NCBI RefSeq assembly: GCF_001651865.1
Contig: NZ_LPUX01000064.1
Location: forward strand, 1 to 64,000
Length of the DNA: 64,000 nt
From: Sinorhizobium glycinis
GTDB lineage: Bacteria > Pseudomonadota > Alphaproteobacteria > Rhizobiales > Rhizobiaceae
Direction: 5' to 3'
This document shows positions 17,118 to 27,039 of the stretch, in pieces. Positions within the stretch are counted from its first letter, which is position 1. Every line of letters starts with the position of its first letter. Under the pieces are notes generated by a model that was not told where the DNA came from, made no database searches, and saw only the letters and a list, made by a program, of their open reading frames with translations. The position numbers and the translations under genes were made by a program.

Positions 17118-17147
17118 CCGGGCAGGCACGTGGGGCCGCGCCCGGCT
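17118..17147 (-). other. Hairpin between binding-protein and ATPase genes
   Basis: GCCGGGC (17118-17124) pairs with GCCCGGC (17141-17147) around a 16-base GC-rich loop, 13 bases after the binding-protein stop. Such a structure after a periplasmic binding-protein gene often stabilises its message or trims downstream transcription, allowing more binding protein than membrane subunits. That role is inferred. Confidence 0.5.
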
Positions 17148-17159
17148 CCTACAGTTTCG

Positions 17160-17993
17160 TCACTGCGCGCTCTTCAGCACCTCATCGACGGCCTTGCGGA
17201 TCAGTTCTTCCACGTGGCCGGTCGCGACCTTTTCCTCGAGGAAGATGTTCACTACCTCGACATCGGCGGCCGACAGTTGATGCGGCAGGCCGAAGGCCAC
17301 GCCCTGTTTCGCCAGCGCCGGCGTCGGGTTGAGCGCGACGGCCCAATCGGGGTTCGACTGGGTGAAGAGCTGGTTCGTGTCAGAAGCATCGACGAGGATG
17401 TCGGCGCGCCGTGATACGATGGCGAGGCGCGTTTCATCGTTGCCCGGCAGCCGCAGGATGGTCGCGTTCTTGACCGCGGCGGTGATCGCCTTGTCCTGGG
17501 CGGAGCCCGACATGACCGCCAGCGTCACGTCCTTCTTGTCGATATCGGCAACCGAGGCCGCGCCGGCCGGGATTTTCGGGTTCTCCTTGTTGTAGGCGAG
17601 CGAGATCTGGTACTGCATGGCGGGAACGGAGAACTGCACGGCCATGGCACGCGCCGGCGTCCTGTTCAGCGCCAGCGAAAGATCCCACTTTCCCGCCTGC
17701 AGGCCGGCGACGATATTGTCCCAGGTGGTGTCGACGAATTCCGGCTTGACCTTCAGTGTCTCGGCGAATTCGCGGCAGAGATCGGCAAAGAAGCCGGAAT
17801 ATTCGCCGCTCGCCGGATCGCGCATCACATAGGGCGGAGCGACAGCCGCGCCGCAACGAAGGACGCCCGCCTTCTGCACGCCCTGCCAGTAACCTTCGGC
17901 GGTCTGGGCGGATGCAGCGGTGGTTGAAAGACCAGTGATCAGGGCAAGCGCAGGCAGCGCCCGCAGGACGGGCGAAAGCATCTTCGAAAGCAT
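17160..17993 (-). CDS. Periplasmic amino acid-binding protein of ABC importer
   Basis: The roughly 277-residue protein has a signal peptide (about 28 residues, ending STTAASAQT) and the family 3 solute-binding fold: GVLRCGAAVAPPYV early, then a GFFADLCREF segment and TTWDNIVAGLQAGKWDLSL. It delivers the substrate to the two permeases. It is the first gene of the hydroxyproline-type operon and lies opposite the GntR regulator across a tandem operator. ATG 17993 is favoured over ATG 17999 because AGAGGAA is well spaced from it. Hydroxyproline as ligand is inferred from the operon. Confidence 0.9.
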   Translation of the reverse strand: MLSKMLSPVLRALPALALITGLSTTAASAQTAEGYWQGVQKAGVLRCGAAVAPPYVMRDPASGEYSGFFADLCREFAETLKVKPEFVDTTWDNIVAGLQAGKWDLSLALNRTPARAMAVQFSVPAMQYQISLAYNKENPKIPAGAASVADIDKKDVTLAVMSGSAQDKAITAAVKNATILRLPGNDETRLAIVSRRADILVDASDTNQLFTQSNPDWAVALNPTPALAKQGVAFGLPHQLSAADVEVVNIFLEEKVATGHVEELIRKAVDEVLKSAQ

Positions 17994-18066
17994 CGTCATT
18001 TCCTCTGTTTGACGGGCGCGCAGCGCGCGCGGTTCCTCTCGTCGGCTTCAGCCGATCTTTGCTTTT

Positions 18067-18115
18067 TGTCGTCTACGTGTCGACAAGGAAATTTATGTCG
18101 TCTACGTGTCGACAA
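18067..18115. promoter_or_regulatory. Tandem operator for the GntR-type regulator
   Basis: The 20-mer TGTCGTCTACGTGTCGACAA occurs twice without a mismatch, at 18067-18086 and 18096-18115, 29 bases apart. Each copy has inverted ends (TTGTCG or TGTCG with CGACAA). The pair lies in the divergent gap between the binding-protein gene and the GntR regulator, so one protein could repress both promoters. GntR/FadR-type proteins commonly bind short palindromes of this kind. Confidence 0.85.
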
Positions 18116-18162
18116 AGTCAAGCGGAAATTTTACATTGTCGGCGCTGCGATTTTCTGGCCCT

Positions 18163-18912
18163 ATGGGTCGAGCATCGAAGAAAGCGAGCCAAGTGTCTGA
18201 CGAAATTGAAGTGAAACGAGCCAGGGGCACTGGCTGGAAAAACGTCTACGAGACGTTGCGCAACGAAATCCTGGCACTGACGCTCGCGCCCGGCCAGCTC
18301 CTGGACGAGAGTACGCTCGCCGAACGTTTCGACATGTCGCGGTCACCTGTTCGCGAGGCCTTGATCAGGCTCGCGGGCGAGGATCTTGTCGTGACGCTTT
18401 CGAATCGCAGCACGATCGTCGCGCCGATCGAGGTGGGGACCTTCCCGAAATATGTCGAAGCGTTGGACATCGCGCAGCGGATGAACACACGGCTCGCCGC
18501 GGAGCTGCGGACCGAGGTGGATCTGAAGGCAATTGCCAAGCGGCAGAAGGAGTTCGAGACGGCCGTGAAAACCGGCGATCACCTCAAGATGTCCGAGGCT
18601 AACAAGCAATTTCACATGGCGATCGCCCATGCCGGGAGGAACCCCTACCTGGCGGCCTTTTACGAGCGCCTGCTCAATCAGGGCCAGCGAATGCTGCACC
18701 TGCATTTCGAATATCTGGAACGCACCCACGAAGGCTATCTGCTGACGGACGAGCACAACCAGATGCTGGAGGCGATCCGGGCGAAGAACGTCGATCTCGC
18801 CGACGAACTGGCGCATGCCCATACGCGGCAGTTCCAGCAGAACTTCATCAACTTCATGCGCGAGAACTACACGACGGACGTCTCGCTCGCGCGGCGCAAG
18901 GCAGCCGAATAA
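18163..18912 (+). CDS. GntR-family regulator (FCD/FadR subgroup) of the hydroxyproline-type operon
   Basis: The 249-residue protein has an N-terminal winged helix-turn-helix (about 20-85: YETLRNEILALTLAPGQLLD, then SRSPVREALIRL) and a C-terminal helical FCD ligand domain (about 100-230) with the Asp/His pattern typical of metal-assisted ligand binding (EANKQFHMAIAHAG and later DEHNQMLEAI). It is divergent from the importer/catabolic operon. I chose ATG 18163; the further upstream ATG at 18106 falls inside the second operator copy. The likely effector is hydroxyproline or a pathway intermediate, with repression relieved on binding. Confidence 0.9.
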   Translation: MGRASKKASQVSDEIEVKRARGTGWKNVYETLRNEILALTLAPGQLLDESTLAERFDMSRSPVREALIRLAGEDLVVTLSNRSTIVAPIEVGTFPKYVEALDIAQRMNTRLAAELRTEVDLKAIAKRQKEFETAVKTGDHLKMSEANKQFHMAIAHAGRNPYLAAFYERLLNQGQRMLHLHFEYLERTHEGYLLTDEHNQMLEAIRAKNVDLADELAHAHTRQFQQNFINFMRENYTTDVSLARRKAAE

Positions 18913-18978
18913 ATGCGTGTCGGGTTCGTCGGCACGGGCACCATAACCGTCGGTCCCGGCCGCCACCGGGTCCGCTGA
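18913..18978 (+). pseudogene. Possible remnant of a pyrroline-5-carboxylate reductase-like gene (N-terminus)
   Basis: ATG follows the GntR stop directly (TAAATG). The first 12 codons read MRVGFVGTGTIT, the nucleotide-binding N-terminus typical of ProC-like reductases. The frame then loses similarity (VGPGRHRVR) and stops after 21 codons. This looks like the start of a decayed reductase gene that was once co-transcribed with the regulator. The rest of 18979-19126 holds no recognisable continuation. Confidence 0.5.
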
Positions 18979-19126
18979 CCTTTCACATCGGTGGAAGCGC
19001 TCGCAGGCTCCCGGATCGCTCCGGACGCCGCCGGCGGGCATTCTCACCCCGCCCCTGAGAACAAACCTAGATAAGGAACTCCTGCGGCAAAAAGCACGCG
19101 GTCAGCTCGCGGCGGCCTTGTGGAAT

Positions 19127-19915
19127 TCACCAGCAGCAGAAGCCGCCATCGACCAGGAGATCGACGCCGGTAACGAAGCTTGCCGCATTCGAAAGAAGGA
19201 AAACGGCGGGCCCGACCATCTCGTCCACCGTCGCCATGCGCTGCATCGGGGTCTGCTCCTCGAACAGCCTGGTCTGATGCACCATTTCAGGGCGGGTGTT
19301 CATCGGCGTGGCGGTGTAGCCGGGGCTGATCGTGTTCACGCGGATGCCGCGGCCCACCCATTCCATCGCCATCGATTTCGTCATATGGATGACGCCGGCC
19401 TTCGAGGCGTTGTAGTGGCATTGGCTGAGGCCGCGGTTGACGATCACGCCGGACATCGAGGCGATGTTGACGATCGACCCGCGGCCGTTCTTCAGCATCG
19501 CCCGGGCCTCCGCCTGGCAGGACAGGAAGACGCCTTTCAGGTTGATGTCCATCATCGTCTGGAACTGGTCTTCCTCCATCTCCTCGGCCGGATTGGCGTT
19601 GGCGATGCCGGCAGCGTTGACGGCGAGAGTGAGCGGGCCCAGTTCGGCTTCCGTGCGGGCGACGGCCTCGCTGAGCGCCGCGCCACTGGTCACGTCGGCG
19701 GCGATCTGGATGCTGCGGCGCCCTGTGCCAGCGATGAATTCCGCCGTCTTGGCGAGCCCGTTGTCGGTGCGGCGATCGAGCAGCGCGACATCCGCCCCGC
19801 ACTGCGCCAGCCCCAAGGCGATGCGTTGCCCGATACCGCTGCCAGCACCCGTCACGAGGGCGACGTTTCCGGTGAGATCGAACAGTTTCGGCGCGTTGAG
19901 CGTGATTTCGGACAT
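19127..19915 (-). CDS. Short-chain dehydrogenase/reductase (sugar or polyol type)
   Basis: The 262-residue classical SDR has TGAGSGIG (22-29), NAAG near 103, Ser in NIASMSG and Tyr-x3-Lys in YNASK. Asp in LLDRR after beta-2 favours NAD. It belongs to the group that oxidises polyols or sugar derivatives (gluconate 5-dehydrogenase-like). It is the last gene of the minus-strand sugar importer operon, 17 bases after the ATPase. A role in forming a keto sugar for the kinase and transketolase encoded on the other strand is plausible. ATG 19915 has GAGGAA upstream. Confidence 0.85.
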   Translation of the reverse strand: MSEITLNAPKLFDLTGNVALVTGAGSGIGQRIALGLAQCGADVALLDRRTDNGLAKTAEFIAGTGRRSIQIAADVTSGAALSEAVARTEAELGPLTLAVNAAGIANANPAEEMEEDQFQTMMDINLKGVFLSCQAEARAMLKNGRGSIVNIASMSGVIVNRGLSQCHYNASKAGVIHMTKSMAMEWVGRGIRVNTISPGYTATPMNTRPEMVHQTRLFEEQTPMQRMATVDEMVGPAVFLLSNAASFVTGVDLLVDGGFCCW

Positions 19916-19932
19916 GATGACGTATTCCTCGC

Positions 19933-21420
<1,488 letters not shown>

Positions 21421-21448
21421 GGCGCTGCCTTTCGAGCGTCGAGACAGA

Positions 21449-22387
21449 TTACGGATGGCTCTTCACGAACTCCGGAGCGTTCTCGCAGGTCGTCAGCACG
21501 GCATTCGGGGTCTGCCGCTCTTCCACCTTCTGGCCAGCAGCCACGGCGAGTGCGGATTCAACGGCAAGGACGCCCATCTTCTGCGTGCTCTGCGTGGCAG
21601 TGGCGATGAAAGGCCCCTTGCACTTGGCAAGATACTCGAGCGCCGAGACGTCGCCGTCATAGCCGCCGATGATCACCTTGTCGGACAGATTGGCAACGTC
21701 CACGGCTTTCGCCGCGCCCATCGCCAGGCCGTCGGCCTGGCCGAAGATGATCTTGATGTCGGGATTTGCCTGCAACATGTTCTGCGCGATCGAGAAGCCT
21801 TCGTCCGCCGACCACATGTTGCTCCACTGCTGAGCGACGAGTTCCACGCCCGGAGCCTCGTCGATGGCGCGCTTGCAGCCCGTGAAGCGGTCGACTTCCG
21901 GCGTCGTGCCCTTCTGGCCGTGAATGATCGCCATCTTGCCCGAGCCGCCAGCCTTTTCGATGATGTGCTTGCAGACGGCATAGGCCGATTCGACGCTCTC
22001 GCCGGCGATGAAAGTATCGCCCGGCGCGCCTTCCGGAACACGGTCGACATTGATTACCGGAATGCCGGCTTCACGGGCAAGGCGGGTCGGCACGGCGGCC
22101 GCGGCCGCACCTGCCGGGATGTAGATGAACGCGTTGATGTCCTGCGTCATCAGGTCCTGAACCTGGTTGACTTGGGTCGCTGTGTCGTTCTTCGCGTCGA
22201 CGACGACGACATCGATGCCCTTTTCCTTCGCGTATTTCTCGACGCCGAGCTTGATCTGGTTGAAGAAGTCCGCCTGAAGGTTCGGAACGGCGAGGCCGAT
22301 CTTCTTGACCTCCGCGGCGGATGCACCGAGCGGGGACATCAGGACCGCAGCGGTGGTCGCCACCAGCAGCAGGTTGGTCAATTTCAT
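21449..22387 (-). CDS. Periplasmic sugar-binding protein (CUT2, RbsB-like)
   Basis: The 312-residue protein has a signal peptide (about 24 residues, ending GASAAEV) and the Peripla_BP_4 pattern: IGLAVPNLQADFFNQI, DAKNDTATQVNQVQDL, GIPVINVDR and IIGGYDGD. Such proteins bind pentoses, hexoses or polyols. It lies between permease and ATPase genes; ATG 22387 is preceded by GGAGGAG. The ligand cannot be read from sequence. The opposite-strand kinase and transketolase suggest a pentose, pentulose or related short sugar. Confidence 0.92.
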   Translation of the reverse strand: MKLTNLLLVATTAAVLMSPLGASAAEVKKIGLAVPNLQADFFNQIKLGVEKYAKEKGIDVVVVDAKNDTATQVNQVQDLMTQDINAFIYIPAGAAAAAVPTRLAREAGIPVINVDRVPEGAPGDTFIAGESVESAYAVCKHIIEKAGGSGKMAIIHGQKGTTPEVDRFTGCKRAIDEAPGVELVAQQWSNMWSADEGFSIAQNMLQANPDIKIIFGQADGLAMGAAKAVDVANLSDKVIIGGYDGDVSALEYLAKCKGPFIATATQSTQKMGVLAVESALAVAAGQKVEERQTPNAVLTTCENAPEFVKSHP

Positions 22388-22516
22388 GGTTTCTCCTCCG
22401 AGTTGTTTGATGGATTTCCTGGCTTTGCAGGATTCCACCTCCCTTTTGCCGGCCCGCACCATTGCTGACCGTTTTCGCTGCCCCGCCGGCGTTTCCGCAA
22501 GCGGGATGAACAGGGG

Positions 22517-23491
22517 CTATTTCCGCTTGCGATAGGTCTCGGCGGTGACCGCCAGCACGATGACGCCGCCGATGATCACCTGCTGCATGAACGGGGATAC
22601 GCTCAGCAGGTTGAGGCCATTGCGCAGAATGCCGATGATGAGCACGCCAATGATGGTGCCGCCGATACCGCCCGTGCCGCCAGACAGCGATGTGCCGCCG
22701 ATGACCACCGCCGCGATCGCGTCGAGCTCGTAGGAGACACCGGACGAGGGCTGGACCGAGTCGAGCCGCGCCGCCAGAACCATGCCGGACAGCCCCGCCA
22801 GGAAGCTGCACACGACGTAGACAAGCACCGTCGCCCGCTGGACATTGATCCCTGCAAGCCGCGCTACTTCGGCATTGCCGCCGATGGCGTAGAGCACGCG
22901 CCCGCCGTGGCGATAGCGCTGGTAGAGGAGGCCAACGACGAAGACCACCAGCATCACCGCGACCGTCAGCGTGAGGAAGCCGCCGAAGCGCACGATGGCC
23001 ATCATGTTGAACCAGGCGGGAAAGCCGATGATCTGCTGGCCGTCGGTGATCATGTTCGCGAGGCCTCGGGCAATCGACATCATGGCAAGCGTCGCGATAA
23101 AGGCCGGCACATTGAAGCGCGTGATGAGAAGGCCGGCGATCAGACCGTTCAGCGAAGCGACCAGCAGGGCGAGCGGGATGGCCAGCCACATCGGCACGCC
23201 GGCAACGACGTTCAGATAGCCGAGGACCATCATCGCAATCGCCATGACCGAGCCAACGGCAAGGTCAATGCCGCCGATCAGGATGACCATCGTCATGCCG
23301 ACGGCCATGATGCCAAGCACCGTGATCTGATCGAGCACGTTCAGGAAGTTCCTGATCGAAAGGAACTTGTCGCTGGCGAAGGTGAGAAACAGACACAGGA
23401 CAATGAGTCCGATCAGCGGACCCGTGGCCCCCCGCACCGACGCGAACATCCCGCCCGCGAATCCTTGCCGCTCCGTCGCTGTCGCAAGCAT
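22517..23491 (-). CDS. Sugar ABC transporter permease (CUT2, RbsC-like)
   Basis: The 324-residue inner-membrane protein has eight to ten hydrophobic segments and family signatures such as GMTMVILIGGIDLAVGSVMA (near 65-84), NVPAFIATLAMMSIARGLA and the SYELDAIAAVVIGGTSLSGG loop that contacts the ATPase. One permease gene is present, consistent with a homodimer as in ribose importers. It is the first gene of the minus-strand operon, divergent from the transketolase genes over a 197-base gap. ATG 23491 has GGAGGAG upstream. Confidence 0.92.
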   Translation of the reverse strand: MLATATERQGFAGGMFASVRGATGPLIGLIVLCLFLTFASDKFLSIRNFLNVLDQITVLGIMAVGMTMVILIGGIDLAVGSVMAIAMMVLGYLNVVAGVPMWLAIPLALLVASLNGLIAGLLITRFNVPAFIATLAMMSIARGLANMITDGQQIIGFPAWFNMMAIVRFGGFLTLTVAVMLVVFVVGLLYQRYRHGGRVLYAIGGNAEVARLAGINVQRATVLVYVVCSFLAGLSGMVLAARLDSVQPSSGVSYELDAIAAVVIGGTSLSGGTGGIGGTIIGVLIIGILRNGLNLLSVSPFMQQVIIGGVIVLAVTAETYRKRK

Positions 23492-23624
23492 GGCGCCCTC
23501 CTCCCGCTATCCCGGCTTCCTCGCCCAACCATGGCATAATTATTCATTGCTGTCTGTAAATTCGTACATGATCCGTCAGCACCATGTCAACATGATCGTC
23601 GCATCCTTTCCTACGCCGTCGATC

Positions 23625-23654
23625 TTGACATGCCGCCATGGCGTGCAATTATAT
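23625..23654 (+). promoter_or_regulatory. Sigma-70-like promoter of the split-transketolase operon
   Basis: A consensus -35 TTGACA (23625-23630) is followed after 17-18 bases by the AT-rich ATTATAT (23648-23654). The spacer contains the perfect palindrome CGCCATGGCG (23634-23643), a possible repressor site. The promoter lies about 35 bases before the first start codon. Confidence 0.6.
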
Positions 23655-23660
23655 ATCGGA

Positions 23661-23676
23661 ATGTATATTTATTCAC
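23661..23676 (-). promoter_or_regulatory. Candidate SorC-family operator half-site
   Basis: Read on the minus strand this segment begins GTGAATAAA, the same nine bases that open the perfect palindrome at 27010-27025 next to the SorC regulator gene. It lies between the promoter and the first start codon of the transketolase operon. Confidence 0.45.
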
Positions 23677-23688
23677 TATGAGGGTTTC

Positions 23689-24498
23689 ATGCAGCCGAAC
23701 GATCTCGACCGCATCGCTCGACAGATCCGACTTCGCGATCTGCAGGCGGTTTTCGAAGCCGGCGCCGGCCATATCGGCGGGGAAATGTCGGCGATCGACA
23801 TTCTGACGGCGCTCTATTTCCGCGTGCTGCGCATCTGGCCCGATCAGCCGAAGCATCCGGACCGCGATCGTTTCGTGCTCTCGAAGGGGCACGTCGCGCT
23901 GGCCTTCTATGTGACGCTCGCCAAGCGCGGCTTCCTGCCAGAAGAAGAAATCAGCACGTTCCTGAAGCCGCATTCGCGACTGAACGGGCACCCGAATTGC
24001 ACCAAGGTTCCGGGCGTGGAGACGAATACCGGCCCGCTCGGCCACGGCCTGCCGGTTGCGGTCGGCATGGCAAAGGCCGCCAAGCTGACCGGCGCCGAGT
24101 ACCACACCTATGTGCTCACGGGTGACGGCGAGATGCAGGAGGGATCGAACTGGGAGGCGATCGCCGCTGCAGCCCAGTTCGAACTCGACAATCTGACGCT
24201 GATCATCGACCACAACCGCTTCCAGCAGGGCGCCACGCTGAAGGATACCAACAATCTCGCCCCCTTCCCCACCAAGCTCGAGGCCTTCGGCTGGGATGTC
24301 ACCGAGATCAATGGCAACGACATGGACGAAATCGTTCCGGCACTGGAGCGCCGCGGCAGCCGACCGCACGCGATCGTCGCCCATACCAACAAGGGCCACG
24401 GCATTTCCTTCATGCAGGACAAGGTCGACTGGCACCATAAGGTGCCGAATGCCGAACAATATCAGATCGCCCTTGCCGAGCTTTCGGAGACCCAGTGA
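23689..24498 (+). CDS. Transketolase-like, N-terminal (TPP-binding) subunit
   Basis: The 269-residue protein corresponds to the first half of transketolase. It has the GAGHIGG and SKGHVALAF histidine regions, TGPLGHGLPVAVGMA and the thiamine diphosphate/magnesium motif GDGEMQEGSNWEA with LIIDHN. Split transketolases occur in bacteria and archaea and are used for special ketose phosphates as well as pentose phosphates. ATG 23689 was chosen (GAGGG upstream); an earlier frame start would lie in the promoter. The C-terminal subunit follows with overlapping stop/start. Association with a kinase and sugar importer suggests a pathway-specific substrate. Confidence 0.9.
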   Translation: MQPNDLDRIARQIRLRDLQAVFEAGAGHIGGEMSAIDILTALYFRVLRIWPDQPKHPDRDRFVLSKGHVALAFYVTLAKRGFLPEEEISTFLKPHSRLNGHPNCTKVPGVETNTGPLGHGLPVAVGMAKAAKLTGAEYHTYVLTGDGEMQEGSNWEAIAAAAQFELDNLTLIIDHNRFQQGATLKDTNNLAPFPTKLEAFGWDVTEINGNDMDEIVPALERRGSRPHAIVAHTNKGHGISFMQDKVDWHHKVPNAEQYQIALAELSETQ

Positions 24499-25466
24499 TG
24501 AAAGACGTGATCACCTCTCCCAAGCTGCACGACTGCCGCGACGCCTTCGTTGCCGTGCTGGAGCGCCTCGGTGCGGACAATCCCAGGGTCGTGGCGGTCT
24601 GCAATGACTCGGTCGGCTCGTCCAAGCTGGGAGGGTTCAAGTCCAGATGGCCGGAGCGCCTGGTCAATGTCGGCATTGCCGAACAAAACATGGTGGGCGT
24701 CGGCGCCGGACTTGCCAATGGCGGGCTGCTGCCCTTCGTCTGCGGCGCCTCCTGCTTCCTGACCGGCCGTTCGCTGGAGCAGATCAAGGCCGATATCGCC
24801 TATTCCAACGCCAATGTGAAACTGATCGGCATATCCTCCGGTATGGCCTATGGCGAGCTTGGGCCGACGCACCATTCGATCGAGGACTTCGCCTGGACCC
24901 GGGTGCTGCCGAACCTGCCGGTGATCGCGCCCTGCGACTCGATCGAAACGGCCGCGGCCGTGGAATGGGCGGCCCACTACGAGGGGCCGGTGTTCCTCCG
25001 CCTGTCGCGCGTCGGGGTTCCGGACCTGCTGCCGGCCGGACACAGGTTTGAGCTCGGCAAGGCCAACCAGCTGCGTGATGGCGACGCCATCACCCTCATC
25101 GCCAACGGCACGCTGACCCACCGCATGCTGAAGGCGGCCGACCTCCTGGCCGGGCAAGGGATAGAGGCGCGCGTCCTGAACATGGCGACGGTGCGCCCGA
25201 TCGACGTCGAGGCGGTGGTCGCCGCCGCCCGCGAAACGGGCGCCATCCTGACGGCGGAAGAACATTCCACCTTCGGCGGCCTCGGTTCGGCCATTGCCGA
25301 ATCCGTTGTTGCCGAAGCTCCCGTGCCGATGAAGATCCTCGGCGTTCCGGGCATCTTCGCCCCCACCGGCTCGGCCGAGTTCCTGCTCGACGAATTCGGC
25401 ATGTCCCCTGCCGCCATCGCCGAAGCCGCGGTTACGCTGATTGCACGGAAGTCTTCACGCATCTGA
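24498..25466 (+). CDS. Transketolase-like, C-terminal subunit
   Basis: The 322-residue protein carries the pyrimidine-binding domain (NVGIAEQNMVGVGAGLA, whose Glu activates TPP; GPTHHSIEDFAWTR) and the C-terminal transketolase domain (ARVLNMATVRPID, EEHSTFGGLG). Its ATG shares one base with the preceding TGA (TGATG), so the two subunits are made together and presumably form an alpha2beta2 enzyme. It would transfer a two-carbon ketol unit from a ketose phosphate to an aldose phosphate acceptor. Confidence 0.9.
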   Translation: MKDVITSPKLHDCRDAFVAVLERLGADNPRVVAVCNDSVGSSKLGGFKSRWPERLVNVGIAEQNMVGVGAGLANGGLLPFVCGASCFLTGRSLEQIKADIAYSNANVKLIGISSGMAYGELGPTHHSIEDFAWTRVLPNLPVIAPCDSIETAAAVEWAAHYEGPVFLRLSRVGVPDLLPAGHRFELGKANQLRDGDAITLIANGTLTHRMLKAADLLAGQGIEARVLNMATVRPIDVEAVVAAARETGAILTAEEHSTFGGLGSAIAESVVAEAPVPMKILGVPGIFAPTGSAEFLLDEFGMSPAAIAEAAVTLIARKSSRI

Positions 25467-25547
25467 TACTGCGCGTTTAGATCCCGTGCCGGGCGCGGCA
25501 AACCCTCCCTGTCGCCGCGCCCCCAATATCTGCCTGCCGGAGCCGCC

Positions 25548-27017
25548 ATGACGACCGCCATTCTCGCCATCGACCAGGGCACCACGAATTCCAAGGCCGT
25601 GCTCGTTTCGACGACCGGGGAAATCCTGTCGCGCGGCTCGTCTCCGGTCGGCATCGAGCACCCGCAGCCCGGCTGGGTGGAACAGGGCCCGTCACGCATC
25701 TGGGAATCTGTGAGGGAGGCGATCGCCGCCTGCCTGCAGGCAGGCCCTGATGTCGACATCCTCGGTATTGCGATTTCCAACCAGCGCGAGTCGGTCACCA
25801 TCTGGGATGCCGCAACGGGCGAGCCGCTTGGCCCGGTGGTGAGCTGGCAATGCCGCCGCAGCGCACCGGCCTGCGCCGAACTGAACGCGGCCGGCCATGC
25901 CGCACGGATTCAGGCGCTCACCGGCCTGCCCATCGACCCGATGTTCCCCGGTCCCAAGATGAAATGGCTGCTCGATCGCGCGCCCGCGGGCCACGAGGTC
26001 CGGCTGGGGACGATCGACGCCTGGCTGATCCATTGCTTCACGGATGGCGCGGTCCATGCCTGCGACGCCTCCAATGCCGCCCGCAGCCAGCTCTACGACC
26101 TCAACCGCCAGGTCTGGAGCGACGAACTCTGCGACCTCTTCGGCGTGTCGAAGTCCACCCTTCCCGAGGTGCGCGACAGTGCGTCCCGCTTCGGCGTGAC
26201 CCGGAACGTGCCGGGCCTCAGGGACGGCATCCCGATCGCCTCGGCCATCGGCGACAGCCATGCCGCTCTCTTCGGGCACGGCGCGTTCAATCCCGGCGAC
26301 GGCAAGGTGACCTTCGGAACCGGCTCTTCGGTCATGACGACGCTGCCCCGCTTCATCGCGCCTGAGCAGGGCATCACCACGACGATAGCCTGGTCGATCG
26401 GCGGCCAGCCGACCTATGCCTTCGAGGGCAATATTCTCGTCTCGGCCGCGGCGCTGCCATGGATGGTCGAGATGCTCGGCCTCTCCGATGTGCAGGCCTT
26501 GACCGATCTTGCCGCAACAGCCGAGCCCGGCGGGCCCGGCTTCGTGCCGGCCTTCGTAGGCCTCGGCGCGCCCTATTGGCAGGCCGATGCAAGGGCGCTG
26601 TTCTCCGGCATCACCTTCAACACCACCCGCGCCCAGATGGCGCGCGCGGTCACGGATTCGATGGCCTTCCAGGTCCATGACGTCTTCAAGGCCATGTCGG
26701 CGCAATCGCCGACGCCGCTCGGTCGGCTCTTTGCGGATGGCGGTCCGAGCAGGAACACCTTCCTGATGCAGTGCGTGGCCGACACCCTGAACCACGTCGT
26801 CATCCAGTGCGACGCGCCCGAGGCCTCCGCCCTTGGCGCGGCCTATCTCGCGGGCCTTTCGCTGGGCGTCTGGCCCGATCTTGCCGCCATTGCGGCCCTG
26901 CCGCGCGCCGGCAACCTTGTCATTCCGCGTGCTTCCGACGCCACAGAACGGCTTCTGGTCTGGCAGGAGGCAATCTACCGCTCGACCCTTTCGGCTCCTT
27001 CAACTATGAGTGAATAA
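25548..27017 (+). CDS. FGGY-family carbohydrate kinase (pentulose, apulose or glycerol-like)
   Basis: The 489-residue protein has both FGGY actin-like domains: the phosphate loop AIDQGTTNSKAVL at the N-terminus, the catalytic Asp in IGDSHAALFG (near 240), GTGSSVMTT and the C-terminal ADGGPSRN and EASALGAAYLAG adenosine-site motifs. The N-terminal part is glycerol kinase-like, but the context argues for a ketose: the product should feed the split transketolase encoded just upstream. D-apulose kinase beside a split apulose-4-phosphate transketolase is a described precedent; D- or L-xylulose is an alternative. Confidence 0.88.
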   Translation: MTTAILAIDQGTTNSKAVLVSTTGEILSRGSSPVGIEHPQPGWVEQGPSRIWESVREAIAACLQAGPDVDILGIAISNQRESVTIWDAATGEPLGPVVSWQCRRSAPACAELNAAGHAARIQALTGLPIDPMFPGPKMKWLLDRAPAGHEVRLGTIDAWLIHCFTDGAVHACDASNAARSQLYDLNRQVWSDELCDLFGVSKSTLPEVRDSASRFGVTRNVPGLRDGIPIASAIGDSHAALFGHGAFNPGDGKVTFGTGSSVMTTLPRFIAPEQGITTTIAWSIGGQPTYAFEGNILVSAAALPWMVEMLGLSDVQALTDLAATAEPGGPGFVPAFVGLGAPYWQADARALFSGITFNTTRAQMARAVTDSMAFQVHDVFKAMSAQSPTPLGRLFADGGPSRNTFLMQCVADTLNHVVIQCDAPEASALGAAYLAGLSLGVWPDLAAIAALPRAGNLVIPRASDATERLLVWQEAIYRSTLSAPSTMSE

Positions 27018-27025
27018 AAATTCAC
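27010..27025. promoter_or_regulatory. Perfect palindrome at the SorC regulator gene, candidate operator
   Basis: GTGAAT, AAAA and ATTCAC form a perfect 16-base inverted repeat. It overlaps the kinase stop codon and ends 14 bases before the regulator start codon. The half-site GTGAATAAA recurs upstream of the transketolase genes at 23661-23676, which suggests autoregulation and operon control by the same protein. Confidence 0.6.
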
Positions 27026-27039
27026 GCCTGGAGGACCCC

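Noticed and set aside
18106-18162. Longer start for the GntR regulator
   Set aside because: It falls inside the second operator copy and adds residues not typical of the family.
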